A DNA stretch of 64,000 nt from Rhodobacteraceae bacterium F11138 (GCA_016521575.1 JAEKDP010000005.1:124001-188000); one strand, 5' to 3'; shown: positions 24,667-34,074, counted from the stretch's first letter. Numbers and translations: made by a program. The notes: a model not told the origin generated them from the letters alone.

Positions 24667-25475
24667 GACACCGAGGTCAAACCCCCGGTTGGGCTGGCCA
24701 AGGCGCGTAAGCTGGTGCTGGAGGACGAGGTCGACGTGATTGTCGGTGTGGTGTCTTCCGGGGTGCTGGGCGCGCTGCGTGATTTTGTCGATGGCGCCGA
24801 GGTGCCGCTGATCGTTGCCAATGCGGGCAATGATGCCGCGACCGGCGAGTCCTGTTCGCCCTATATCACACGGGTGTCCTTTTCGAACGGTCAGGTGAAC
24901 CGGCCCATGGGGCAGTGGCTTTTCGATCAGGGCATCACGTCGGGCCTTTGCCGATGCGGGCGGCGAGATCGTGCGTGGCGAATATGCCCCGTTTGGCCAA
25001 ACCAACGAGTTCGGCCCGTATCTGACCAATGCAAAATCTTCGGGCGCGCATGCGATATATGTGTTTTACGCCGGTGGCGAGGCAATCAGCTTCGTCAAGC
25101 AATACGGCTCGTTCGGGCTTGTCCCCGAGCTGCCGCTGTATGGATCCGGCTTTCTGACCTCGCCGCTGCAACTCGCGGCGGAAGGTGATGCCGCCGTTGG
25201 CGTCGAAATATACCATCCAGGGCTATGACGCCGCCAAGGCGCTGATGACCGCCGCCGATTCCGGGGCCGACGACCGGGCGTCCCTGGCTGCGGCCCTGTC
25301 CAGCGTCAAGTTCGACAGCCCGCGCGGCCCGGTCGAGATCGACCCGGCGACCAATAACGTTGTTCAGAATATCGATGCCAATGAAACCGCCAAGGATGGC
25401 GACGCGCTGCCCCAAAAGGTCATCGCAACCATCAAAGCGGTGCGCGACGAACCGAACGGCTGCAGCATTCAGTGA
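24667..25475 (+). pseudogene. Branched-chain-type ABC transporter substrate-binding protein, broken
   Basis: Remnant of a LivJ/LivK-like periplasmic protein. Three pieces in shifting frames are seen: VGLAKARKLVLEDEVDVIVG ... PMGQWLFDQG, then GEYAPFGQTNEFGPYLTNAK ... LYGSGFLTSPLQLAAEGDAA, then YTIQGYDAAKALMTAADSGA ... VIATIKAVRDEP. The signal peptide and first third are missing because the prophage end abuts the gene, and at least two frame changes or small deletions follow. Similar transporters next to boxR-type genes import benzoate or other aromatic acids. Confidence 0.75.
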
Positions 25476-25551
25476 TCCGACCTGGTGTCAGGCCCTGGCC
25501 GGTGGCCGGGGTCTGGCCCGTACAGCCTATCGCCACATCGGGGGGACGATC

Positions 25552-25800
25552 ATGGATACCGGTTTCTGGGTCCTGCAACTTTTCAACGCGTTGCAGTATT
25601 CGATGCTGCGGTTTCTTCTCTCAATCGGCCTGACGGTGATCTTCGGGCTTTTGCATTTCGTCAACCTCGCGCATGGCGCGCTTTACATGATGCGGCCTAT
25701 CTGGGGGTGTCGGCCGCCGTCCAGACCGAAAGCTTCTGGGCCGCGCTCATATTGGCCCCGCTTGGGTTCACAGCCATTGGTGCGATCCTCGGTGTATCGG
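25552..25800 (+). pseudogene. LivH-like permease, truncated and frameshifted
   Basis: The ATG at 25552 opens a typical LivH start (LFNALQYSMLRFLLSIGLTV, then FGLLHFVNLAHGALYM). The frame then shifts, and LGVSAAVQTESFWAALILA continues in the next frame. After about 85 codons the gene runs into sequence of the second permease, so more than half of LivH has been deleted. Confidence 0.7.
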
Positions 25801-26456
25801 CCTATTCCTATGCGATCCTGACCGCCAAGCTTGGCCTGCCGCCCTTGCCTTCAGGCAGATGGCTTATACCCTGATCTTCAAATCACGCTGGTTGGGCGGC
25901 GACGACGGCATGGGCGGGATCGAGCGTTTCAATCTCGATTGGGCCGGCATCGCAATGAACAAGCTGCTGCCCTTCGCATTCCTTGCCATTTTTCTGATTG
26001 GCGCGACCTATAATTGCCTCCGCCTGGGTGATGCGCTCGGCCTTTGGCCGGACGCTTTGCGGCATCCATGCCAACGAACAACGGATGCGCGCCATTGGGG
26101 TCAACACGATCCTGCACCGCACCCGCGCCATGGGTTTTTCCGGGCTGCTGGTGGGGGTGGCGGGGATTCTGGCGGCGCAGCGAACGCAATATATCTCGCC
26201 CGAGCTGCTGTTCTGGACAGTGTCGGGCGAAGCCTTGGTCGTGGTGATCCTGGGAGGCATCGGCACGCTGATCGGTCCGTTGATTGGCGCGATTGCATTC
26301 GTCCTGCTGAAACACGAGGTCAGCGCGTACACCAATCACTGTCACATGGTAGTCGGGCTGGTGCTGATCTTTGCCGTCTTGGCCGGCGGGCGTGGCATAT
26401 TCGGGCAGATCGAACACCTGTCCCGGTCGCACAAACCGGAGCGGTTCAATACTTGA
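25801..26456 (+). pseudogene. LivM-like permease, broken
   Basis: LivM pieces in changing frames: AYSYAILTAKLGLPPLP, then MAYTLIFKSRWLGGDDGMGG with NLDWAGIAMNKLLPFAFLAI, and finally IHANEQRMRAIGVNTILHRT through EALVVVILGGIGTLIGPLIG to GRGIFGQIEHL. At least two frame changes (near 25860 and 26040) and N-terminal loss make it non-functional. Confidence 0.7.
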
Positions 26457-27447
26457 AACCCGCAATCTTTCAAAGGTCTTTGGTGGCATCAGGGTCACGC
26501 AGAACGTTTCGCTAAAACTGGGGCGTAGCGAACGCCGGGTGATCCTTGGCCCCAACGGTGCCGGCAAGACGACGCTGCTCGACCGGCCAGTCAAGGCCGC
26601 GTCCTACGGGAACCGCAGACAGCTTGAGGTCGGGCTGGCGTTAGCCACACGGCCGAAGATTCTGTTGATGGATGAGCTGACATCCGCTGTCGGGCCGTCG
26701 ATGATCGATGGGTTTCACCAGCTTCTGCTGTCGTTGCCCCAAGACCTGACCGTCCGTGCAGGCACCGTGCACGCGCTTCTGGGCCGGAACGAGGTCGGCA
26801 AGTCCACGACTCTGAAGTCGGCAATCGGACATCTCGCACTCAGCGCGGGAACAATCACCTTTGACGGCACGGTGATCTCAAATTGTCTGGCGCATGATGT
26901 CTCGCGCATGGGGGTTTCCTATGTGCCTGAGACCCGTGACATTTTCGGCGCCCTGACGGTGCGGGAAAACCTGGTACTGGCCGGGCCTCTGGCCGCCCCG
27001 GAGTCTGACTGGGCGGTGGAGCGGGTTACAGATTTCTTTCCAAACCTGGCCCGGCGGATGACGCATGGCGGCCACGAATTGTCGGGCTGCGAGCAGCAGA
27101 AGCTGGCCATTGGCCGGGCGCTGATGACGGGGCCGCGCATCCTGTTGCTGGATGAAGCGACCGAAGGGCTGGCACCGATCGTCATCCAGCAGATTTTTGG
27201 CAAGCTGAAAGAACTCAAAGCGTCGGGCCTGACCATTCTGCTGGTCGAGCAGAACCTGAATTTCGCCCTCGGGCTGGCCGACGAGGTCAGCCTGATGAGC
27301 CGTGACCGAATCGTCTGGCGCGGAACGGCGGCGGATCTGAGGCGCGATTCGCGGCCGGATGCCGGGTCAGGGCCCGATGACCGGGCCGATCAGAGTCAGT
27401 GCTGCCGTATCCATGTTCTTTTCACTTTCGGGGCCGTGGAAACCTGA
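26447..27447 (+). pseudogene. Fused remnant of LivG and LivF ATPases
   Basis: One open frame joins two ABC ATPases. LivG is represented by ILETRNLSKVFGG, Walker A GPNGAGKTT and then, after a large deletion, LALATRPKILLMDELTSAVG. LivF follows almost complete, but key sites are changed: GRNEVGKST where GRNGVGKST is expected, LSGCEQQ for LSGGEQQ, and DEATEGLAP for DEPTEGLAP. No ATG or ribosome-binding site suits LivG. The open frame and mutated motifs suggest long decay rather than a useful fusion. Confidence 0.7.
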
Positions 27448-27476
27448 CGCAGTGTAAACCCATGACGATTTCGCCA

Positions 27477-28067
27477 TCAGTCCTGACGCGCCGCCGCGAC
27501 CCAGACGATGACGACATCCACCGATCCGATATTCCGATAGCTATGCGGCAATTCTGAATCGAAAAAGAAAGAGCTGCCACGCGACAGCGCCGTCGCCTTG
27601 CCGTCGACGGTCAATTCGACGTAGCCGCTGACGACAAACCCGACTTCTTCGCCGCGATGCGCGTAAGTGCCGGACGAGCCGCCGCCCGGCGGAACGATAT
27701 GCAGATTGGCATCCAGCAACCCGCCTTCCTTGTAGGGAACCATTCGTTCAAAGATGACCCCGGCGTCGAATCCGTCGGGGGGGGTCAGCTTGAGCCGGGG
27801 GCGTTGACCCTGATCGTATATCGCAACCTTGCCGTGGCTTTCGTCACTGAACATCGACGCGACGCTGATCCCCAGGATTTCGGAAAGCTTGTACAGGGTT
27901 GCCAATGTCGGCGGCGTCCGGCCCCGTTCGATCTTGGACAGCAAACTTTCCGAGCAACCAACTCTGACTGCAAGCTCTTTCAAGGTCATGCCGGTTTGTT
28001 TGCGTGCATAACGCAGGTTTGCTCCGATGTCATCCGGGGTATCAGTGCCCGGTTCAGCATCTTTCAT
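27477..28067 (-). CDS. XRE-type HTH regulator with C-terminal cupin domain
   Basis: 196 residues. HTH at about 13-68 (NLRYARKQTGMTLKELAVR, VGCSESLLSKIERG, PTLATLYKLSEILG), cupin at about 110-190 (VPPGGGSSGTYAHRGEEVGF, VSGYVELTVDGKA, SRGSSFFFDSELPHSYRN). The cupin binds a small ligand; relatives such as PuuR control amine and peptide use. It is divergent from the dipeptide-type ABC operon starting near 28234 and is the likely regulator. The 22-bp palindrome at 28300-28321 is a possible binding site. Confidence 0.85.
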   Translation of the reverse strand: MKDAEPGTDTPDDIGANLRYARKQTGMTLKELAVRVGCSESLLSKIERGRTPPTLATLYKLSEILGISVASMFSDESHGKVAIYDQGQRPRLKLTPPDGFDAGVIFERMVPYKEGGLLDANLHIVPPGGGSSGTYAHRGEEVGFVVSGYVELTVDGKATALSRGSSFFFDSELPHSYRNIGSVDVVIVWVAAARQD

Positions 28068-28233
28068 ATGAATTCCAATCTCCAGCGGCGGGATTTCGGT
28101 GCAAAATATCCAAACTGCGCATGTTTATACGGCAAGATGCACACAAAGAAAGTCTTGACAAGGAGAAGACGCTTTCCCACAATTCATGTCAATTCAAGTT
28201 TTGCCGACCAAAAAACAAACAGGGAGAAGAAAG

Positions 28234-29799
28234 TTGATCAATATCCGCAGAAGATCGTTTCTGGGAACCGCGATGGTGCTTGCAACATCCGCGGCCATGT
28301 CGCTGACGTATACGTCAGCGATCGCCGAGGGTACGCCGGTCCGGGGCGGGATCCTGAAGCTTGGCTTTTCAGCCGACCCTGCCGGCTTTGACCCGGCCCG
28401 TGGCCCGTCCGGCATGTCCCATGTCGTCATTGAGCAGGTCTATTCGACCCTGATGTCGCTGGACGCGGATGCCAAGCCATATCCCGACCTGGCCACCGAA
28501 TACGAGATTTCGGACGACGGGCTGGAATATACGTTCAAGCTGCGCGAAGGCGTGATGTTCCACGATGGGGAAGAGCTGACGGCCGAGGATGTCAAATACA
28601 CCTTTGATCGGCTGCGCGACGAGGATTCCGGCTATTCCTATGGGTCGCAGGTTGAAAACATCGACGAGGTCGTCGTCGTCGACGATTATACGGTCAAGTT
28701 CGAGCTGTCCGAGATCACCGGCCCGTTCCTGACCTATATGGCCTTTCCCGGGTCGTCGATTGTGCCGATGCACCTGCTGGAAAGCGATCACGATCTGAAC
28801 GCCAAGCCGGTTGGTAGCGGTCCGTTCAAATTCGTCAGCTACGAGCCCCGCTCGATGGTCAGATTCGAGCGCAACGACAATTTCTATGAAGAGGGCAAGC
28901 CCTATCTGGATGGGCTGGAATATCACCTGATCGCGGATGTCACGGCGCTGACCAATGCGGTCGTGTCGGGCACGATCAACTTTTCGAACGAGATCCCGCC
29001 GAAAGACTGGGCCATGGTGACCAGCACGCCCGGTATCGAAGGCGCGCCGCTGGCCGGTAGCCGCTATTACTGGCTGTTGCCCAACAACGAGAACAAGCCG
29101 CTGGACAACCCCAAGGTGCGCCAGGCCATCGCCCATGCGATTGACCGGAATGCCATCGTGCGCGGGGCCTTTTTCGGTCAGGCCGAGGCCTTCCGGGGTG
29201 GGGTGATCCCGAGCTGGAACTGGGGTCATGCGGATCTCGACTATTTCGAGGAAGGCGCCAATCCGGACAAAGCCAGGGAACTGCTGGCCGAAGCCGGCCA
29301 TCCGGATGGCTTCGAAACCTCGATGACCATGGCATCCTCGTTTCCGGCGATGGTTTCGATGGCGCCGATCCTGCAGGCCAATCTGGCCGCTGTCGGCATC
29401 AAGGCAGAGATCAAGACCATGGAAGTGCCGCGTTTCTGGGACGAGGTCTGGGGCCCCAGCAACTTTGACATGACCGCGATGTACTGGCTGAGCCCGCTGG
29501 CCGATCCTGACGATTTCGTCGGCAACAACTATGCCTGCGGCCGTGCCATCAACGTGCAGAAAAGCTGTACCGAAGAGATGGATGATATCCTGGCGCGCGC
29601 CGTATCGGCACCGACCCGCGAAGAGCGCCTGGCGCTGTATCGCGAACAGCAGGAACTGTCGCTGGAACAGATGCCCATCGTTCCGCTTGTGAATTCGCTG
29701 ATCCTGACGGCCCATACCGACAAGCTGCGGAACTTCAAGCCGATGCGCACCGGGTTCCTCAAGACGATCAAGGACGCCTGGCTTGACGGTCAGGGATAA
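28234..29799 (+). CDS. Dipeptide-type ABC transporter substrate-binding protein
   Basis: 521 residues of the SBP_bac_5 family (DppA/OppA/GsiB). I prefer a TTG start at 28234, because GGGAG lies seven bases before it and it opens directly into a twin-arginine-like signal (INIRRRSFLGTAMVL ... IAEG); the ATG at 28186 has no such site. Mature-domain landmarks are RGGILKLGFSADPAGFDPAR, YPDLATEYEISDDGLEYTFK, LREGVMFHDGEELTAEDVKY and the late DNPKVRQAIAHAIDRNAI. It binds a peptide or peptide-like compound in the periplasm. A hairpin follows, as usual for highly expressed binding proteins. Confidence 0.85.
   Translation: MINIRRRSFLGTAMVLATSAAMSLTYTSAIAEGTPVRGGILKLGFSADPAGFDPARGPSGMSHVVIEQVYSTLMSLDADAKPYPDLATEYEISDDGLEYTFKLREGVMFHDGEELTAEDVKYTFDRLRDEDSGYSYGSQVENIDEVVVVDDYTVKFELSEITGPFLTYMAFPGSSIVPMHLLESDHDLNAKPVGSGPFKFVSYEPRSMVRFERNDNFYEEGKPYLDGLEYHLIADVTALTNAVVSGTINFSNEIPPKDWAMVTSTPGIEGAPLAGSRYYWLLPNNENKPLDNPKVRQAIAHAIDRNAIVRGAFFGQAEAFRGGVIPSWNWGHADLDYFEEGANPDKARELLAEAGHPDGFETSMTMASSFPAMVSMAPILQANLAAVGIKAEIKTMEVPRFWDEVWGPSNFDMTAMYWLSPLADPDDFVGNNYACGRAINVQKSCTEEMDDILARAVSAPTREERLALYREQQELSLEQMPIVPLVNSLILTAHTDKLRNFKPMRTGFLKTIKDAWLDGQG
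28300..28321. promoter_or_regulatory. Perfect 22-bp palindrome inside the binding-protein signal sequence
   Basis: Arms TCGCTGACGTA (28300-28310) and TACGTCAGCGA (28311-28321) are exact reverse complements. It lies in codons for SLTYTSA of the signal peptide, about 65 bases after the start codon. A palindrome this long suits a dimeric repressor; the divergent HTH-cupin regulator is the candidate. Hairpin effects on translation are another possibility. Confidence 0.55.
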
Positions 29800-29812
29800 C
29801 ATTTCCAAACGT

Positions 29813-29843
29813 CCCGGCAGCCCTGCGCTGCCGGGGCTTTTGT
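29813..29843 (+). terminator. Intercistronic hairpin after the binding-protein gene
   Basis: CCCGGCAG (29813-29820) pairs with CTGCCGGG (29828-29835), followed by gcttttgtt. It lies between the binding protein and its permease, so it probably acts as a partial terminator or 3' stabiliser that lowers expression of the membrane genes. Confidence 0.75.
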
Positions 29844-29865
29844 TCACTCAGGCAGGACACCATAG

Positions 29866-30813
29866 ATGCTCAAGGTAATCTTTTGGCGGCTGATCGCGTT
29901 TGCCTTCACCCTGTTGGTGGCATCCGCGATTCTGTTCGTGACGATCAATGTCGTGCCCGGCTCGGCCGCCAAGGCGGCGCTGGGGATCGATGCGACACCC
30001 CAGGCTCTGGCGCGGTTCAATGCGCAGAACGGGCTCGATCAACCGCTCATCATCCAATACACAGCCTGGCTTGGTCAGGTTCTGCAGGGTGATTTCGGGC
30101 ACAGCTTTCAGAACAGCGTGGCCGTCGGCCCCGAGGTTCTGCGACGCATTCCGGTGACTTTGGAACTGGCCGTTCTGGCCTTTATCGTTGCCAATCTGAT
30201 CGCCATTCCCCTGGGCACCCTGGCCGCCATGCGCCACCAGCGCGGGCTGGATCGCGGTGTGACCGGCTTTGCGACCATTCTGGGGGCGGTGCCGAATTTC
30301 TGGCTGGCTACCCTTTTGGTGATGGTGTTCACGCTGAAATGGCGCTTGCTGCCAGCCAGCGGATTCACCCCCTTTTCCGAAGACCCGATCATGAATCTGA
30401 AGCAGATGATCATGCCCGCGCTGTCGCTGGGTATCATTTCGTCCGCATTGTTGATCCGCATCATGCGGGCGTCGATGATCGAAGTGCTGTCCGCCGACTA
30501 TGTGCGCACGGCCTATGCCAAGGGCGCTTCCGAGAAAATCGCTGTGCTGCGCCACTCGATGCGCAATGCGCTGACGCCCTATGTCAATGTGGCTGCCGTT
30601 GAATTCGGCTTTCTGTTCGGCTCGGTCGTGATCATCGAGGATATCTTCCTGTTGCCGGGCATCGGGTCCTTTGTCCTGGTCGGGATCATCAATCGCGACT
30701 ACCCCGTCCTGCTTGCCGCCGCCCTGACGATTACCGTCGTCGTGCTTATCGTTAACCTCATCGTGGACCTGCTTGTCAGCATGCTGGATCCGCGGTCAAC
30801 CGCAAAGCATTGA
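29866..30813 (+). CDS. Dipeptide-type ABC transporter permease (DppB-like)
   Basis: 315 residues with about six membrane helices. The long periplasmic loop after helix 1 (VPGSAAKAALGIDATPQALA) and the EAA-type loop YVRTAYAKGASEKIAVLRHSM near 210 mark DppB/OppB proteins. It forms half of the import channel. Its stop overlaps the next start (ATGA). A second run of the operon may start here after the hairpin at 29813. Confidence 0.9.
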   Translation: MLKVIFWRLIAFAFTLLVASAILFVTINVVPGSAAKAALGIDATPQALARFNAQNGLDQPLIIQYTAWLGQVLQGDFGHSFQNSVAVGPEVLRRIPVTLELAVLAFIVANLIAIPLGTLAAMRHQRGLDRGVTGFATILGAVPNFWLATLLVMVFTLKWRLLPASGFTPFSEDPIMNLKQMIMPALSLGIISSALLIRIMRASMIEVLSADYVRTAYAKGASEKIAVLRHSMRNALTPYVNVAAVEFGFLFGSVVIIEDIFLLPGIGSFVLVGIINRDYPVLLAAALTITVVVLIVNLIVDLLVSMLDPRSTAKH

Positions 30814-31643
30814 CCATGACATTGGATATCAACTGGCGGCGCTGGCGCCTGGTCGCATTCGGTGGCTTCATCGTAAGCGCCATTCTGTTTGTCGCGATTT
30901 TTGCCAATGTGGTCGCGCCCTATTCGCCCTATGATCTGGACGTTGCCAACATGCTGGCCCCTCCTTCGGGCGCGCATCTTCTGGGCACCGATGAGCTGGG
31001 CCGGGACGTGCTGTCGCGGGTGATCTACGCGGCCCGGATTTCGATGATGGTGGCGGTTCTGGCCTCGATGGTGGGGCTGATCTTTGGCACGATCATCGGA
31101 TCGGTCGCGGCCTATTTCGGCGGCTGGGTCGATATGGTCCTGATGCGGTTCATGGAGGTCCTGTTCTCGTTTCCCGCGATCCTGCTGGCGGTGGTCCTGA
31201 TGGCCGCATTGGGCACCAGCGTGGTGAACTCGATGATTGCCATCGGCATCATTTTCATCCCCGGTTTTGCCCGCCTGGCCCGCGCGGCGGCAATCGACGT
31301 GCTGCGCAAGCAATATGTCGAATCCGCACGCGCCGTCGGGATGAGCAATACCCGCATTCTGGTGCGTGAAATCCTGCCCAATATCTTTGCCCCGTTGTTG
31401 GTCGAAGCGGCGGTCGCCTTCTCTTACGCGGTGCTGCTGGAAAGCGCGCTGTCCTTTCTGGGTCTGGGCGCTCAGCCGCCGGAACCTTCCTGGGGCAACA
31501 TGCTGAATGTGGGGCGTGGCTTCATGGCGAATGCCGCATGGCTCAGCCTGGCGCCGGGCATGGCGATCTTCTTGACCGTACTCGGGTTCAATACCCTGGG
31601 CGACGGTCTGCGCGACGCCTTTGACCCCCATCTGAGAGATTGA
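30810..31643 (+). CDS. Dipeptide-type ABC transporter permease (DppC-like)
   Basis: 277 residues. It has the DppC/OppC N-terminal helix, the region HLLGTDELGRDVLSRVIY (about 60) and the ATPase-contacting loop YVESARAVGMSNTRILVREI near 172, plus the C-terminal LSFLGLGAQPPEPSWGNML. It is the partner of the preceding permease and overlaps it by four bases. Confidence 0.9.
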   Translation: MTMTLDINWRRWRLVAFGGFIVSAILFVAIFANVVAPYSPYDLDVANMLAPPSGAHLLGTDELGRDVLSRVIYAARISMMVAVLASMVGLIFGTIIGSVAAYFGGWVDMVLMRFMEVLFSFPAILLAVVLMAALGTSVVNSMIAIGIIFIPGFARLARAAAIDVLRKQYVESARAVGMSNTRILVREILPNIFAPLLVEAAVAFSYAVLLESALSFLGLGAQPPEPSWGNMLNVGRGFMANAAWLSLAPGMAIFLTVLGFNTLGDGLRDAFDPHLRD

Positions 31644-31648
31644 TCACC

Positions 31649-32494
31649 ATGCAAGACATCAGAAAACACGCGCAGGGCGCAGCGGGTCCGACCCTGTCGA
31701 TCAGGAACCTGACGGTATCCTTTGCCGGACGCCGTCAGCTGGTCCAGGCGGTCAAGAACGTCAGTCTGGACATCTGGCCGGGCGAAATCGTCGGGATCAT
31801 CGGTGAATCCGGGTCCGGCAAGACGATGACCGCATTGTCGGCCATCCGGCTGTTGCCGCACAAGGCGCAGGTCGAGGGCACCATTCATCTGGGAGAGCGC
31901 GACGTGCTGTCCTATACGGAAAAACAGATGCGGGCGTTGCGCGGTGATCGGATCGCGATGATCCCGCAGGACGCGATGCAATCGCTGAATCCGTCGATGC
32001 GCATCGGCCGCCAGGTCGGTGAACCGATCGAATTGCACCGCAAAGACAGCGCCTCGCGGATCAAGACGCGGGTGCGGGAATTGCTGGCTTCGGTGAAGAT
32101 CGGCGATACCGATCAGCGGATGCAGGAGTATCCGCATCAGTTTTCCGGCGGGATGCAGCAGCGGGCGATGATCGCCATGGGGCTGGCCCTGGACCCCGAA
32201 CTGATCATCGCCGATGAACCCACCACGGCGCTGGATGTGACCGTCCAGGCCGAGGTTCTGCGCCTGTTGCGGGAAATCCGCGACAATACCGGCACCTCGA
32301 TCGCTTTCATCACCCATGAACTGGGCATCGTCGCCGAGCTGTGCGACTGGGTCTATGTGATGAACAAGGGCGAGGTGGTCGAACAGGGTTGTGTCGACCA
32401 GATCTTCAACGATCCGCAGGCCGATTACACCCGCATGTTGCTGGACGCCACGCCCAGTATCCACGGACCGCGAGATGAGGTGCCCAATGTCTGA
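31649..32494 (+). CDS. Dipeptide-type ABC transporter ATPase (DppD-like)
   Basis: 281 residues. Walker A GESGSGKT near 57, signature SGGMQQR near 170, Walker B LIIADEPTTALD near 190 and the switch His in ITHELG are all intact. The ATG at 31649 lies five bases after the permease stop; an in-frame TTG at 31640 overlaps that stop but gives no better signal. Unlike the liv ATPases at 26447, every catalytic motif is canonical. Confidence 0.9.
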   Translation: MQDIRKHAQGAAGPTLSIRNLTVSFAGRRQLVQAVKNVSLDIWPGEIVGIIGESGSGKTMTALSAIRLLPHKAQVEGTIHLGERDVLSYTEKQMRALRGDRIAMIPQDAMQSLNPSMRIGRQVGEPIELHRKDSASRIKTRVRELLASVKIGDTDQRMQEYPHQFSGGMQQRAMIAMGLALDPELIIADEPTTALDVTVQAEVLRLLREIRDNTGTSIAFITHELGIVAELCDWVYVMNKGEVVEQGCVDQIFNDPQADYTRMLLDATPSIHGPRDEVPNV

Positions 32495-33320
32495 ACCCCT
32501 GATCGACATCAAGAACGTCAGCAAGGAGTTCGGCGGCGGATTGTTCAGCCGGCTTGCGCCCTTCAAGGCGGTTTCGGATATTTCGCTGAGCGTGGCCAGG
32601 AACCAGACCATGGGCATTGTCGGGGAATCCGGTTCAGGCAAATCCACATTGCTGCGCATGGTGCTGCGCCTGATTCAGCCGACCAGCGGTGAGATCACCA
32701 TCAACGGTCAAAATGTCTGGGCGCTGAAGGGCGGACAGTTGAAAGCGTTCCGGCGTCAGGTGCAGCCGGTGTTTCAGAATCCCGCGTCGTCGTTCAATCC
32801 GCGCCATTCGATCCAGAGCATCCTGACCGCACCGCTGGAGGTGCACGGCATCGGTACGCCGGCGGAACGCCGCGACCGGGCGGTCGAGTTGCTGGAACGG
32901 GTCGGGCTGGACCCCGCGATGCGGCATCGATTGCCGCATCAGTTCTCGGGCGGACAGAAACAGCGCATCGCGATTGCCCGGGCGGTCATACTGGGGCCGA
33001 CAGTGGTGCTGGCGGACGAACCGACCTCGGCGCTGGATGTTTCGGTTCAGGCGCAGGTGCTCAAGCTGTTTTCGGACATCAAGGACGATTTGGGACTGAC
33101 CACGATTTTTGTCAGCCACAACCTTGCGGTCATTCGACAGGTCAGCGACCGGGTCGCGGTGATGCAACACGGGCGCCTGGTGGAAGAGGGGCCGGTGGAT
33201 GACATTTTCGACAACCCCGGCAATGATTATACCCGCAACCTGATTGCCGCGGTGCCCGATCCGGCCTTTGCCCGTCGCAACCGCGCCGGGACGGCTGTAC
33301 ATCCTGTTTCACCGGCCTGA
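32487..33320 (+). CDS. Dipeptide-type ABC transporter ATPase (DppF-like)
   Basis: 277 residues. Walker A GESGSGKST near 52, the FQNPASSFNPRHS stretch near 98 typical of DppF/OppF, signature SGGQKQR near 157 and Walker B VVLADEPTSALD near 177. The start overlaps the DppD-like stop by eight bases (ATGTCTGA). It completes a full importer with one binding protein, two permeases and two ATPases. Confidence 0.9.
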   Translation: MSEPLIDIKNVSKEFGGGLFSRLAPFKAVSDISLSVARNQTMGIVGESGSGKSTLLRMVLRLIQPTSGEITINGQNVWALKGGQLKAFRRQVQPVFQNPASSFNPRHSIQSILTAPLEVHGIGTPAERRDRAVELLERVGLDPAMRHRLPHQFSGGQKQRIAIARAVILGPTVVLADEPTSALDVSVQAQVLKLFSDIKDDLGLTTIFVSHNLAVIRQVSDRVAVMQHGRLVEEGPVDDIFDNPGNDYTRNLIAAVPDPAFARRNRAGTAVHPVSPA

Positions 33321-33348
33321 ACCGGCCCACTATGGAAAGAGACTGCCA

Positions 33349-34074
33349 ATGCTGAAACTTTCGACCTTTTCCATCGCCGCCCGCTGCCCGCGCAGCGGTA
33401 TGCTGGGGATTGCCGTTTCCACCGCAGTGCCCGCCGTCGGTGATGTCTGCGCCTTTGTCGCGCCGAAAACCGGCGCCGTGGCCACGCAATCCTGGGTGAA
33501 CCCCTATTTCGGGATCGACGGGCTGGCGATGTTGCGCGACGGGGCCAGCGCCACGCAAACGCTGAACCGGCTGATCAACGCCGATGGCGGCAAGGCATTG
33601 CGCCAGCTGGGCATTGTCGATCACAAGGGTGGCGTGGCCGCCTTTACCGGCGAAGATTGCACCGAGTGGTGCGGTCATGAAATCGGCGACTCCTTCACCG
33701 TGCAGGGCAATATGCTGACCGGCCCGGAAACCATCTCCGAGATGGCGCGCTCGGCCCGCGAAACCACTGATCTGGATCTGCCGGAACGGCTGATGCGGGC
33801 GCTGGAGGCCGGGCAGGCCGCGGGTGGGGACATGCGCGGCAAGCAATCCGCCTATATGCGGGTGTTCGACACCGAGGAATATCCCTATCTCAGCCTCAGC
33901 GTCGACGACAACCCGGACCCGGTCACCGAACTGCGGCGCATCTTCAAAGTGGCACAGGCGCAGTTCCTGCCCTTTGTGGCCGGGATGCCGACGCGAGAGG
34001 ACCCTATGCGCGCCACCTCGGACGAGGCAACGGCGATCCTGATGAAAGCGCCTGCCGACCGCCCTGTGAAATAA
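33349..34074 (+). CDS. DUF1028 family protein (Ntn-hydrolase-like)
   Basis: 241 residues. The start LSTFSIAARCPRSGMLGIAV, the segment GAVATQSWVNPYFGIDGLAM and the VQGNMLTGPETISEMA region are typical of DUF1028, whose members resemble N-terminal-nucleophile hydrolases and are often encoded beside peptide ABC importers or gamma-glutamyltransferases. It may process the imported peptide-like compound. The ATG at 33349 follows ggaaagaga. A palindromic repeat begins two bases after its stop. Confidence 0.75.
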   Translation: MLKLSTFSIAARCPRSGMLGIAVSTAVPAVGDVCAFVAPKTGAVATQSWVNPYFGIDGLAMLRDGASATQTLNRLINADGGKALRQLGIVDHKGGVAAFTGEDCTEWCGHEIGDSFTVQGNMLTGPETISEMARSARETTDLDLPERLMRALEAGQAAGGDMRGKQSAYMRVFDTEEYPYLSLSVDDNPDPVTELRRIFKVAQAQFLPFVAGMPTREDPMRATSDEATAILMKAPADRPVK

